Of a stretch of 64,000 nucleotides of DNA, positions 36,893-50,400 are shown piece after piece. A program made the position numbers and the translations under genes. Origin of the DNA: Perca fluviatilis. Its lineage: Eukaryota > Chordata > Actinopteri > Perciformes > Percidae. The stretch covers positions 22,095,050 through 22,159,049 of the forward strand of contig NC_053119.1 in assembly GCF_010015445.1 (NCBI RefSeq), read 5' to 3'. The stretch's first letter is position 1. Every line of letters starts with the position of its first letter. The notes under the pieces were generated by a model that searched no databases, was not told the origin of the DNA, and saw only the letters and a list, made by a program, of their open reading frames with translations.

Positions 36893-37143
36893 ACCAAAGA
36901 ACAGAAAATTCAATCATAGACCAGTTGGGTGCACATGCAGTAACAGAGAGGAAACATCATTACTCAACTATCTATGGCACTGGGCATATTTCCTCTGTTT
37001 CTATCTGCCTCTACATCTTTTGGATCTTATCCATCCTTCTACTTGTCTATCTCTGTCTGTTTCTGTTTCACTCAATCTATCTACCTCTGCTTTGGCTTTT
37101 CTCTGTCTATCTCTTCTCTCTCTGTGCACTCTGTGTTTCTTAC

Positions 37144-37335
37144 CTGGCAGGAGCACACAGAGCACCTATCGCTATCCAGCACCCAGATGTGCCCACTGTG
37201 CTTGACCTTGTTGTCATGGATACAGTCGCGCTGCAGTTGTGTCCGTGAGGGCCGACAGTCGTAGCCTCCGTCCAGGTTGAAGCACACCGTGTCATTGCGC
37301 ACAGGTGTTCCTCCCTGTCTTGCATTCATTAATAT
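37144..37335 (-). pseudogene. nell2: nell2 EGF/VWC-start exon, copy B, frameshifted
   Basis: This is the twin of the exon at 12681-12874, with the same acceptor (CCCTGCAG) and donor (CAG/GTAAGA) but 192 nt instead of 194. Three indels are visible on the plus strand: CAGTCGCGCTGC where copy A has CAGTCGCCGCTGC, GAGGGCCGACAG where copy A has GAGGGCATCGGCAG, and CATTGCGCACAGG where copy A has CATTGGCACAGG. The net change is minus two, so the frame is lost between CANDT and the HDNKVKHSG block. The indels look like sequencing or consensus errors rather than evolved decay, because intact splice sites and near-identical introns surround them. Confidence 0.85.
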
Positions 37336-38588
37336 CTGCAGGGAGCACAAAAAGATGATATCATACATATGCTCAGTGCAGGCAACGACAGTTTATGCAT
37401 GGCTTGTTGAAATGGGATTTTTTATTACAAGCCCCGTTATATTTGCTTTAGTAACATGGTGACAAGGTAAAGGAGCATGTTCTGTCACAGACTGGTTTTG
37501 AAGTACGTAATGTAATGAATATAGTAATGAGCACCCACATCTTTGTCCTCTTGAGCAAGACAAAGACCTGCTCTCTGCACCCGTAAGCTGCAGCTTATGG
37601 GTGCTGTAAATTGTAGCGATAAAACATTTTTCAGATCTCGGAGAAACATACAGTATACAACTGTAATGTAACCCAGAAACCTACTTTTGGCAAAATAATA
37701 ACTTTGCTTTGTGAAGTCCGGACAGGTTCGGTTTATTGAGAGTGCCTTTAATTTGCTTTTTCCTCTGCCTCTCCCAACTCAAACTGACAGCCAAGATGGG
37801 GTCAACGAGCTTGAGCACGCTAGCACTATTATTACAGGCAAGGCTTCGATGTTGCTGTAGATTGAGGGTTTCCATTTTGACAGCTGACACTTCTCCTGAC
37901 AGGCGGTTATCAGAGAGACGTTCCAGAAAATGAGCAGGCTGCAAAAAGCAAGCTGACGTTTTGGGAGGAAAACACACTGATAATGACATACCTATCCAAT
38001 CACACCATTACTTACAGCAGCATAACGACACATCTTATAAAACAAAAGCTTAGTTTCTCATGGTGGCTGGCACACATATTTCAACAAAGTTCTGCTTTAA
38101 ATTAAAAGCACTATTTTCAGGGCTTTCTTCTTGAGCGCTACTGAAGCTAGAAATCAAAAGACCTTTAAATCTGGGATGGGACTGAGATGTAAAGGGGGAC
38201 ATTCAGTGGAAAATGAATGGGGTGTTTTCTGTTAATGGGGCATTATGGAGCTGTAAGATGCAATAAAGGTATTCTTGACATGCTAAAGATATGAACCAGA
38301 ATTTAAACCTAATTTTAGTTACATTTTACGTCCAAGTGGCAAAGACACATTTAAAAATGTAAATTTTGTATAAATGGAAAACCAAATAATTTCTTCATAA
38401 CATGAAAGATTCATGAAATACCACATTGTTTTACCGTATTGTACATTGACAAGTGAAATTTGTGTTCTATACAAAAACGTGATTCCACTGACTTATCCAT
38501 GTTGCAATCCTAAAATCAGAATAAAAATAAACTTTTTCCGTTATTGTTTTAATTTGCGTAAAGACGAAAGCAACAGTGGACCACTCAC

Positions 38589-38730
38589 CTACACATGATT
38601 CCCCACTGGCGGAAAACAAGCCGTTGTCATGGTAGCCATCACGACACTCACAGTGGTACCAGCCGGGCAAGTTGACACAAGTGGATTTACTATCACACTC
38701 AACAAAGCCGTCCGCCACTCTCATCAATAT
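38589..38730 (-). pseudogene. nell2: nell2 EGF exon, copy B, frameshifted
   Basis: Twin of the exon at 14137-14277. The splice sites are identical, but the exon is 142 nt because of one extra base near its 5' end: the plus strand reads GTCCGCCACTCTCATC where copy A reads GTCCGCACACTCATC. The conserved DIDECADGF start is disrupted, while VECDSKSTCVNLPGWYHC onward is unchanged. As written, this exon would shift the reading frame. Confidence 0.85.
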
Positions 38731-39151
38731 CTGAAGAGGAGAGAAGAGAGGAACAATTAGACATCCATATACACTATCACTATCATGTTGGTTTCAAAAT
38801 ATGCTCTTTACAGTGAATGGACTATTGAGCTCCATTCTTGCCTGGTAGGCATTTTCAACATTGATCGATTCATAATTGATAAAACAACGTGTCTAGAATT
38901 TGAGTGAAACTTGTCCGTAGGCTTTATAGATCAAGCATAGTTGCATGGCCAGAGAAGGACATCTGTATCAATAAAAGATAGCAGGGAATGGATGAATCTA
39001 ATATAGCAAGCCTATTATTAGAAGCCAGACATTTAACAGGCTTCATTTTGAAACCAGTAAAAATCCTACACAGTCAAATCCAACACGCAGGCAAACAGAT
39101 AAATTCCGAGGTGTGTGCAAACTTTTATGAACGTGAACTTTACTTGAATCT

Positions 39152-39693
39152 TTAAAGGTCTCATGGCATGAAAAATTCACTTTATGAGGTTTTTTAACAT
39201 TAATATGAGTTCCCCCAGCCTGCCTATGGTCCCCCAGTGGCTAGAAATGGTGATAGGTTTAAACCGAGCCCTGGGTATCCTGCTCTGCCTTTGAGAAAAT
39301 GAAAGCTCAGATGGGCCAATGTGGAATCTGCTCCTTATGAGGTCATAAGGAGCAAGGTTACTTCCCCTTTCTCTGCTTTGCCCGCCCAGAGAATTTGGCC
39401 CACCCATGAGAAAGAGAGAGACATCATGGCTTGCAAACAAGCAAAGCATGGCAGTTGGTCAAGGCCACACCCCCGCCCTCCACCTTGCCCCCCCTCTCTC
39501 CTCCTCAATAGCATTTAAAGCTACAGACACAGAAATGGCACATCCTAAGGAAAGCTCATTGTGGGACTGGCTCTAGTGGCTGTAATTCTGCACCAAGGCT
39601 GAATTTTGGGAAAGAGACTTCAGATACAGTATTAGGGGACCACTGAGGCCTATATAAAAGCATCCAAAGAGCACCATGTCATGGGACCTTTAA
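39152..39693. mobile_element. TTAA-flanked MITE, copy B
   Basis: Orthologue of 14703-15246, with the same TTAA-bounded inverted termini and only small indels, mostly in C runs near 39470-39500. Confidence 0.8.
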
Positions 39694-39768
39694 CTGCTTG
39701 GACAGCATGGGTTTCTATGAGGTGATGTGCTGAAGAAGCTTGCGAAAGAGCATCCTTTCAGTGGCGGT

Positions 39769-41983
39769 TTCTCTAGGAGGCCAAGGGAGGCCGGCCTCCC
39801 CATAAAAATATAAAACATAATTTAAAATATAAAATTATATATTTTTTAATAAAATAAAAAATAATAATTTTACGATAAATGTTATAATTTAAAATTACGT
39901 TTTATATTTTTAACCGGTAAAATTATAAATTCACGGTTGTGTCTTTTACTGATTTTGTAATTTCCCTTATCAAAACATTCCATTATCATTTTCTTCAGAA
40001 GCGAAACAAGCCCCTCTGTCACTCGTGCGTTGTGCAGTCCTGTCTGTGCTCTGTCTAGTGGCCAGTAAAATGCTACGAGACGGCTCAAAGGAGGCCAGCT
40101 TTTCCTGGCCTCCTTTAGAGAAAAAATTATATTTTCAGCCAATCAGATTGAGGCTAGGTTTGACCGAGCTCGACATTGAATGGTCAATTCATCATAAATA
40201 AAAAGCCAGGAAGCCAGGTTGAACCTGGCTTCTCACCAATCACATGCCTCAGACAGATGGGTAACTATGGTAACAATTACAGCAGCGGTGCCGTCCGGTG
40301 TCAGCTGAGCTAACAGTCAGTTAACAGCAAGTTTACACAATGAATGGCACAAAAAGGGCTTTTTTTTCTTTATTGATTAACCACAAGCTAAAAAGCGTAA
40401 AAGGCGGAGGCAGAAAACTCAGCAACTAACTGAATGAAGTAGCGACCCTGCTAGCAACAGACGACGAGGGAGCTAATCTCCGTAAACCAAGCTAGCAGCA
40501 TCAGGGTAGCGCCAGAGGGAACATCCACGTCAGCTCAGTGCTGCCAGCCTCGAGGTCACACTTTTCCTGGTACACGTTTTGGAGATGAGGATTTATTTTT
40601 AGTGTTATGACTGCAACACAAGGTAATAATGCTGGTTTATTATTATTATGTTGCCGCCGGTCGGTAAATTGGCATGATTTATCAACTGTTCAGTAACAGT
40701 TCAACTGGAAGTTTATCACGAATTATGGAGATAATTGTGTTTTTTACACTCGTGTAAAGCCTAGCGTACGTGTTGACCAGAATGAGGTCATACCGATTTT
40801 TAATTATCCTACCGTATTGTTATAAAATTATTAGGCCCAGCTTAACACCCAGGCCCAATATCTTTATGCCTGTAATTTGCTATTGCTGTGCTACAAAAAC
40901 TTAAGGCTGCATTTCTCTATTTCATTTCAGTGTTCAAATCAGTCAGTCCTGACATACTTTGATTTGATTTAATATGATTCAGTGATGTGTTACCCTTGTG
41001 TTTTGTGGCTCAGTGTTTGAGCTTGTAGTAGGCCTATTCTGTACCATTGCCGTAGCTTTGTGCCTATATCCTGCGTTACCCGTGCCTAGTTTGTTCTGTC
41101 TTGGATTTTGGACTTTATTCATGTTTTAGTTTTTTCGCTTGTTGAGCGTGTATCTGTGTTCCAGTTTTAGTACCGAAGCCGTACTGTTTTGACACCACAA
41201 AGTGTCTTTGTTTTAATAAATAGAGATATTTTGTCTTCATCTTGACAGTATATGACAGAAATTTTACTTGGTTGAATAGCGATAACGGTCTATTATTTCC
41301 CGGTGTTTGGGGATCAGTAGCCCACGGCAGGCTAATTACGGTCTTGGATAGGCTATTTATATGAATTGAATCTCTATACAGTTCAATACATTGTGATGGA
41401 TGCAGTTTGGTGTGTGGTGGTTGACTGTGGCTGAAAACTTCACTCTGGAAAATTTGTCAGCACCCCCAATTCAAAATATGTTCCCACGATGGTGCAAGTT
41501 GGCCGAGAGTTTGACACAACGCTAGCAGGGCCTAGCATCAGCTACCAACATTTACGGGTGTGTCAAGGACAATTCAGAATTACATAATAAAGAGCTGCTC
41601 ATGTTATTCAGGAAGAAATAGATAAAGAAATAAACACAGCGTCATTCATAGCAGTGGAAGTGGATGACACCACAGACATATCATGCAAGTGCCAAGTGAT
41701 CGTTCATTATCCGCTACGTAAATAAAAGGGAATGATATGTGAGCGGTTTCTCTTGGTTTCTTTGGACGTTAGCCTTGAACGAGATGCTGAAGCCATAACT
41801 GCTGTGGTGATGCGGGCACTTGCCAACTACAATCCTGAAACAAAGCTCATTTGTCAGACGATGGAGCAAGTATACATACTAAGCTCACTGGCTTCCTCAA
41901 TAGCTGGAGCTGATGTTTGTTTTCACAGAGCTCCACTAAGAAATATCCTTGACTTTGCCTCCTCCTTCAGCTCTCGTCTTTAA
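39769..41983 (+). mobile_element. hAT transposon remnant, copy B
   Basis: Same insertion as 15311-17516. It starts CAGTGGCGGTTTCTC. The transposase piece is cut into shorter frames by extra indels; the readable part is at 41732-41983 (LDVSLERDAEAIT). After GAGCAAGTA it has nine more bases than copy A (ATACATACTAAGCTC against AGCTC), an indel too long for a homopolymer error. Confidence 0.65.
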
Positions 41984-42344
41984 TGAAATACCTTTATTAC
42001 GTGCTGTGACGTTCGCCTCTCTTTTTGTTTTTTGACCCCAGTTTTTTCTATTCAGCTCTTTTCATATGGGTTTCCTTGTTTCTCTTTTTCACTCTCTCAC
42101 TACTAGTTTCTGTTTACAACAAGCCAACATTCACCCTTTTATTTCAACAAGCGACCCTGCAACGTTCCTGCAAACATCAACCAAGAACAAATCCAATACA
42201 ATTTTCAACAATGAGCATAATACACACAGAGAGACGGATCACTCTGATATTTCAGCTAACATTTAATTAAACTAAGGGCCAGGCCCACACTAGAGAGGAA
42301 ATAAAGCCTGTCATTACACAGTAGGGCTAAATATGTTAGGCCCA

Positions 42345-42650
42345 GACATGCACCGTGATTAAATGTGCCTGTATAGTCCGTGATGGCTTTTTTATGATTG
42401 TGCATGATGCATGATGCTCTGCTCTCATTATGAAAATGGCAGTGTGCTGTGTCTGACCTTCTCCACAACTGCCTGCAACAGTATCCCCCATAGAGCGTCA
42501 GGCAGACGGGCTGGTCCCCCACCGCCCTGGCAGTAATGGGATTAAGATCTATTGGCTAATGAGCCCTCAGCTTTTAATAGAATTTCTGCAGCAGATTAAC
42601 TGTTGATGAAATGTCCCGCAGATTAGGGCGTTATCTATTCAAAAATGACC
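42345..42650. other. Candidate conserved non-coding element, copy B
   Basis: Equivalent of 17880-18190, with the same homeodomain-like sites (CAGTAATGGGATTAAG, TTGGCTAATGAG) and a few single-base differences. The function is a guess. Confidence 0.25.
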
Positions 42651-43814
42651 CGTTTTTTTCTGAGAAGCAGGTTTGCTAAAAAAACCTACAGCATATTCCT
42701 TTTTTCTGTTTTCCATACTGGCCAGGTTCAAAAAGCTCTCTCTTTCAGTGTGGCAGTCTTTAAAGTGAAATCTCAAATTTCACTAATTACATCAGTTTGG
42801 TGCAAGCAGAGCACCTCATTTTCTCCCCTTAGGACAGCAATGCTGGGTTAAAAGGACACTGCTTAAAAATCATGAGTCTACAGCAAATACTATAACTAGC
42901 CTATCTTTGAAATTGATATAAATTCTCCTCACTACTGAAGAGAAATATAAAATGCTCTTTGTTGCCTGTGAATTTCAGTGTGATAAAGGAGCAGGGAGCT
43001 TTTAAAGGGAGAGCTGCAGGAGGTGTATTGCCAGTATAGAAAAATACAAGCTGAATTTGTCCGAAGCATCTTCTCCTCCCCAATAAGGCTGCATGAAATT
43101 GTTCAAAGTACAACTGAGCAGTCAGATACTATTTATAACAGACACTGATGGTGAGGTAAGTCTAAAAATATGCAAATGGGTTATTTTCAGCCAGTTTCAT
43201 TCAGGTGTTTTAAAAGCTTGACTGTCTGGCGATAACAACAGAAGGTTATACCCTCAACAAAAGATTCATGATTTTCTCTTTTAACTGAGTCAAACCTGTC
43301 AGCTACAATTATGGCCTGTCGCTTCTTAGCCTCCTGTCAAATCAACTTTTGAAGTGCGGCGGTGTTTTAGGACAGTGAAACTCACTGTTGTCGAACCTAG
43401 GACTTGACAAGATTGAATGTGTGAGGTACAGCAAGGATACAACATGCTTGCAAAGATCTCGCCTTCTCTTTTATCATCTTGCGTAAAGGATAATGGAAGA
43501 TCATTGTAATTAAATCATCAACAATGACAATCAGACAAGGGTGCTGGCTGAAAGCTCTGTCGCTACTGAATCATGAGGCTTTTGCTTTAGTTGAAGCCTA
43601 GATGGGGATGGCGCAGTATTTTCACTTGTTCATGTCAAATCATGTCATCTTTTTTTCTTCTCTCTGCTCTGGAAAAAAAAAGACCACACAAACAAACAAC
43701 AAAACTGGCTTTCTGTCTCCGTCTCCTGGAGAGGTCAAGGCCACGCAAAGAACAGTTATTGCTGACTGAAAGACGTGGAAACTGACAGAAAGAAACCTCC
43801 ACAAAGGAGAGGAG

Positions 43815-43940
43815 GATGAGGGTGGGAGGATGAGGTGAACAGGGAGGAGGAGGAAGCGGTGAAGGAGGCAAAGAGAAGTGGGAGGAAGAAGCAGGGCGAG
43901 AAGGGGGAGGAATAAGCAAAGGAGGAGAACGAGAGACGAT
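43815..43940. repeat. Polypurine tract, copy B
   Basis: Same A/G-only tract as 19369-19500, with small length differences. Confidence 0.7.
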
Positions 43941-46900
43941 GAGACAGACTGCAGTTATCCTACTCGTTATCCTGAGTGGCAGCTTGGAAACAAGGGCTCT
44001 ATTAAGGCAGCTCTCTGAGGACAAAGTGAGAAACAAGCGGATGGTCTTTCCTCTGCACCCTCCTGGGCTTGTTGTGCCACTCTGCCAATACCACCCCCCT
44101 CCTCTCTTTCTTAATCCTCTGCCTTTACCTTTCCATGTGTTCCTTTTTTCACCGTGCTGTCTATCTCTGTCTCAAAGCTGAGGCAAAAACAGAGGTGCCC
44201 TCATCGTCACCTTTCCCCATCCCTGCAGTTTGCTCTCTCTTTGAGCAGAAAAAGGCAGAGTTTGGGGTTTAGTCTTGCCTGCCCTTTTCTCTTCGTGCCT
44301 CTCTCTATTGTCACTGCTCCCGCCAACCCCTTCACTTCATCCTCGCTTCCTATTCTCATCCTGGACAGGTACAGGTCTTTGCTTTTACACCTTCTCTCTT
44401 TCCTTGCTTTCACCTCTGACGCTTCCCTCCCCATGTCTTTTCCCTTCGACTGACAGATAGCCCTGGGGATTGGGGTGGTGTTCTGCTGTGTTGCATCACT
44501 ATTACTGCTGCCACATGTACTTCTCCCGTACAGTAACCTAATTCAAACTGATTTCCATTACCACAAAGGTCTACGTGATAATCCTGATAGGCTCCAGGAG
44601 GAATTATATAGAGACATCTCTGGATCTCAACTGAAACTTTCCTCCTGATGCCATTTGACAATAAATGGATTTTAAAATTAGCTGAATTTGTCATGTCAGA
44701 TTACATTTACAATGACAGCTGAAAAAAGGCTGCAGAATCTGTAAGTCAATAATAATGTATACAAAGTGTTTATTGGCATGTCTTACCTTAATGATAAGGT
44801 AAGGCATGGATTTGTGATCCCTGCTTTTTTTATGTACAGTAAAGTGTAATTGAGTAATTGTCACTGGTCTTCCGTCTTCATTAGGAGAAAGAGCAAACTC
44901 AAGTAATCAATCATCACGAACCCGAGGCAAATTGAGTTACACACTCGGCTCCTAAAGATGAAACAGACACTAAAACGCAAATCCATATCTGCAAGCACTT
45001 GAGTGGGAGAGTGGATGAGTAATCATGGTAAATTGGAAACAAGCCTTGTGAACAATTGGTAGCTGCAAGTGCATACAGAATGCAATCACTCTGTATCACT
45101 TACCTAGAGCTGTAACATTCCTTCACCCTTTAAAGTACAACTGAAATCACAATGTGTAAACTGATTTTTTTATAAGTCAAAAACATGTGAAAAGGAATTT
45201 CAGAATAATTGTTTTATATTTGAGAGTAAGAAAAAAAATGTTAGCGATCACAAATTCTCCTTTAATCTCCAAGCCTCTGAGTGGGGGGGGGGGGCAGATG
45301 CATGGGTTTGATTGACAGCTGGGCCAACAGGGGCACCGAGACACAACATAGACAAAGTTGTGCTGGTAACTATAAGCCAAGGAGTTGTGTTAGCAGCAAC
45401 ATTGAAAGCTGCACTAACAACAACACCAGCAACTTGCTGGTGAGCGTAGTGGAGCACTTAGCAGCTAAAGAGCCAGATATTTCTCTCACATTTGCACTTC
45501 AGTGCTACAGCTGTCTGACTAATTAGCTAACAAGTCTGCAATATTATGTAAGCTGTGCAGAATTTACCCACATACAGAAAAACAATGGCACTCCAACTGG
45601 TATATGCCCAGATAGTTGGTTCCATCCCAAAACCAAAAAAAAATTCCACTTTTCCTGTCAAATGAGAGCACAGGACATGTCATTTACAGAGCAGATATGT
45701 ATGCTGCAGCAGAGAAAACCCTTTTAAAGCCTTCAAAGCAATATAGCTGACCAGTGGCCAGTGCCGTTCGCTGCACTGCAGCAGCTACAGCTGCAAGCTA
45801 AGCTATCCCTGGGAGATGTGTCATTTCAGTAGAGGCAGCAGGTTGCGCTCAGCTAAACGACAGCTCCGGCCATTAGCCGGGCCTAATTAAGATACACTAA
45901 TTATGCGTGATGGAGTGAGTGCTTTGTAAGGCCGTCTCTAAATAAATAATGAATACATAATCACTGTGTTTAAACAAGCCGCTTGAGCTTCAACAGTCAC
46001 AGACCCCCAGGCCTTGTGGGTAAATTGTGGAGCAAAGGAGGGAGAAAGGGAGAGCTGCAGCGATGCATCATGGGAGCTGTCAAGGGACGAAAAAATTCTT
46101 ATGGTTTTAAATATTCACTACCTGTGCCTGAGTCGGTAGGGGGGTGCCCAGGGGAGATTTCAACTATGAGGTCGTGATTTTTTTGTGTATATTCACCTGA
46201 CCATATGTAAGTCTTATTATTTCCTATCTATCTTCCTGCTTGTGTAACTCTGGCTGTCTGTTTTTTTGTCTGTCATTTTGTCCGTCTTTTTTTTGTCTGT
46301 CTAGTCTGTGTTTTTGTCTAAAACTCTAAAAAGCTTCCTGGAGCTCGACTTCAATGTAAATGAGGTCTGAGCGAACAAATTCTCTGTCTGGCCCTGTTCG
46401 GCTCTCTGTCCTAGTCAATACGCCAGCATGACCTCAGGCTCCACACTCGTTCTCTCACTGCCTTCAAAGTTTCCTCATTAACTCACTGGCTATTCACTTG
46501 TCTCCTCCCATCCTCCTCCATATTCTTCTTCGTTGCTAATTTTCCTGTTCCATTTTTACATCTTATAATAAATCACCTCCTTTTTTTTGTCCCCCTTTTC
46601 CTCTCGTCTTATCTCCTCTCATCTGCTATTACCCAATAATTAAATACCGTCTTTTTTTCTTTCTCTACATATGTCTCTTCCTTCCCTCACTTATCTTCCT
46701 TGGTCTTTCCTTATAGAACTCAGAGAAATGTAAAGTTAGAGAAAAGGTTGTAAAAACTCATTGAATATTAAATTTAATATGGAAGCTCTGATGAAAAGGA
46801 GCCGTTTTACTCACATAAACAGAACTCTCCCCTCTTTAGATCACATCTCTTAATGAAAGTATCACTTCGGAAGATGTGTGCTGTTAAATGATCACGACTT

Positions 46901-49399
46901 CCAAAAAGTTTTTCCTCCACCAATACAACATCAATTTACAGTGTAGGTGTAACACACCAGGGATCCCTGGTGGTGCTCTTGAACATAACCCTCCAGGAGT
47001 GTGTAGGAGTCAAACATCTAAATTGCATCATTAACACCGAACATAAAAATCTTTTATCTCTTTCTCCTTGTCCTGAAAGATCATTGTTGATGCTAAACTT
47101 GTCTCTGTGTGATTCAGTGCAGCTGATGATAAAAAATGCTTGTGAGAACTTGAGACTGCAGATGAATTGAAAAACGAAAGGGAGAGGTGTCCGTCCACAG
47201 CATCTGATCAAATGCTCTTCTAGCAGCCCACAGCATCCTTTGAGAAGCTAGCCAGTCAGGGACAGCAGCGTCGGCCATTAGTTATAAAACTGACAGCATG
47301 GTAACAGAAAATTTTAACTCGTGGCAAAGCACCCTAAGACGCTTAGAGGGGCTTGAAAGGAGAAGATAATGAGCTGAAAATAAAAGAAATACAAACGCTA
47401 CCTCCCTATTCATATCATTGCCACATTCAAGCCATTGCCAAACGAGTTGATACAAAGCTAATTAAGACTATCAGCTCCACACAACTCTCTCTGTATTTCT
47501 CTACAGACTATAGCTTTAACCATGCAAAGAAACATAAACAAATATTAACTAATTGGCTACTTATCACTACTAAAGATCAAATTTGTTCATGTAAATATGG
47601 CTTTTCTTTTATAACAGTTTGATTTTAAGAATAATGTATTCAATACATTTGTTCTAAAAAAAAACAGAACAGTACACACTTAACACTGTAATTTTCCAAT
47701 GTATTGTACTGCGTGGAAAGTTTCACTCAGAGAACAGCGTTACTAGTTTCTAATCTGTGTACACACACCGTTGAACACTTCCTCACTGCCCAGAGCCGAT
47801 CAGTCCCCACCCGGGTCTCGGTCATGAAGCAACAATAAATGTAGATAAACATGAACACTAAATCAACCATACACAACTAAAACTGAGATAACATAAATGC
47901 ACACCCAAAACATTAACAGAACATTATTAAAACACACTTTAACCAGGACAGAAACCGCTCAGAACATATTTTTTCCCATGAGCCTTTGCATTGCTTCATT
48001 GCAGAACAGTTCAAATGACCCTGCCCCTCCCATACAGAAACTTAACATCCTTAGTTATCTCTGCTTAATATGATCTGTGCACTGCATACTTAAGCTGATT
48101 ATTACAAACAACTAATGTGATTTAGTAATGAATATGGTTTTTAACAAAACATAAAAGAATAAGTAGTGATCACAAAGAAATTTTGTTACAACTAAATCTG
48201 GGTTTATAATGCAGGAATCAAATAAAGGCCAAAAAAGCCCTAACAATTATAAATAAATATAGGGGAAATAGAAAGTACTAAGGATTAGGAGAATCTTAAG
48301 TCTTTATCCTCAAGGAAACATGTATAAAATCATTGATTTGCATCTAATGTCCATCAGTTGTGCACGACTTCTGACAATTTCCACTGCCATTCTCTTTTTC
48401 ATCATAATGCAAAAGCACCCAGAGCAAAGATATCCAGCTCAACCTTTCAGAATGATTAGTACACTTTGATGGACTAATTTTAAAATAAACTAAAACTAAA
48501 TTTTGGCAACACCAACTTGATTGGATAGTTTGTATATTTTGAAGTTGTGTTGTATGAGGTGCTTATCCATAGTCAGTGTATTACCTACAGTAGATGGCAG
48601 TTGGCATGCCCCCAGTTTGGAGAAGGAGGCAGGAGTACCAACATGGAAGCTCAGCAATGTACTGCTGTTGACAGCCAGCTTGGGCAGCAGCACAACGTAT
48701 TTTAGCCACCTAGTTGTATAAGTGTATAAGCTATATTTAGAATATTTTCACTGCTTTCGGTCAGACAGCCCTTTCCAATGGGGAACTGAAGCGGTTATAT
48801 CCATCCAGGCTCTCTTTAAAGCCATCCGACTCCTTTGAAAAAAATAAATTTTACCTTACAGAACAAGGGAGTTGGTGGTCTACCGCTGCCTTGATCGGTT
48901 GGTTTGTTTGTATTATTGTGTGACTTTGGTGTTTTAAAGCTACATTGTGTAAGAATGTCTCTCATCTAGTGGTGAAATTGTATATGACAACCAACTGAAT
49001 ATTACTGTCTAGCCCTCCCCCCCATTCCGAGTGCGTTTTAACTCCTACGGTGGCCGTATTATTCCAAGAAGTACAACTTCGTCCGTGAGTGTTCCTTCCA
49101 GTGTAATAATAGTTTTTTACGTTATTTTGTTATCATCATTGCTAACATCAGCTATCAGGTTCCCAAACATATGCAAGCTAATGTTAGCAAAGTATCAGTG
49201 CTATCGTATATTGTATGAGATTAACAGTGTAAGGCAATGTTTACAGCGTAGGAGAGAAGCAACGGAGGTTTGTTTTTAATATATTTCTCTGAGTATACTA
49301 AAGCTTCTGTCAACTGAAGATCTATCTTTTTGATGTTGCCTTTCTTTAAATAACCTATTGTATCTGCTTTTATAGGTTTAACTGTTTTAACTGCTCTTT

Positions 49400-49590
49400 A
49401 TTTGCATATTTTATCTCTCAGTTCTTTAAATTCTTATACTGCACTGTCAATTTTATTCTTGTCTTTTAATTTTTTTAAATAGTTTTTAATTGTTTTCTAA
49501 CTGCTATTTCATGTTTTATATAAAGCACTTTGAATTGCCCTGTTGCTAAAATGTGCTATATAAATAAAGCTGCCTTGCCTTGCCTTGAGC
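49400..49590 (+). mobile_element. 3' tail of a LINE (L2/RTE-like), copy B
   Basis: Ends GTGCTATATAAATAAAGCTG followed by CCTTGCCTTGCCTTG repeats. Slightly longer than copy A. Confidence 0.5.
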
Positions 49591-50039
49591 AGTATGAACA
49601 ATGTCAATGAAACCGAAATTAGCTCTTAGTATCTCCATTTGTTTGTTTGTAGCTGTTCTGTGTTACAACTGCACATGACGTGAGCTGCCAGGGAAATCAC
49701 GACACATATAATTACGTTTATGTTACAAGGTAGCCAATCCTTTTTCATCATCGACGCGAGGAAAAGTATCCTAGACGTCGTTCTAGCGTTATGTACAACC
49801 ATGCTATAGTTAGCCAAGCAACTATAAAACTTCGAATTTACACAAATAGGCAGAATTACCTGTCGAGAAGAAAGCAGGCAACTTCGGTGTCCCTTTTAAA
49901 ATCCTTACTCCTTATGAGCTCTTTCCATCTTGGAAAAGCCACTCCAATATTAACTTTGGTCTTGTTGCTTTGGTCTTGTTGCTTTGCCTGTCGCGTTGTC
50001 GTTTTAATTCTCTTTTTAACTTCCTTGGCGACTCTGTTA

Positions 50040-50400
50040 CATGTCCTCGAGCAACGTGGCATCATGACTTCGCGTAAACATACACGCCACTTTCCTAGAG
50101 CCAAGTGGCGTGTTAGCTGTACGCATTTTGAGCTATCCGCGTGCAATATATCTACGCTGTATACAGCAGACGGCAGTCACTTTCTAAAGCCACGTGGCGT
50201 GTTATCGTGAGGCTATGGTTGGTTTTAATGTCACACACGGGGGAAAAGAAAAACAGGTTGGGATTAGGAAAAGAAGAACTGGGTTGGGTTTAGGAAAAGA
50301 AAAACTCAGTTGGATTTAGGAAAAGAAAAATGTGGTAAGGAAACAACACACGCGAAAAACGAAGGAAACATCACACACGGGACGCGATCCCCGCTCTCCT
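50040..50400. repeat. Fish dispersed repeat with GGGTTTAGGAAAAGAAAAA units, copy B
   Basis: Left part: two CpG-rich modules ending GTGGCGTGTTA, with CACGCCACT and AGTGGCGTG forming an inverted pair near 50086-50114. Right part: TTGGGTTTAGGAAAAG units and ACACGGGACGCGATCC. It is more complete than in copy A. Confidence 0.5.
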
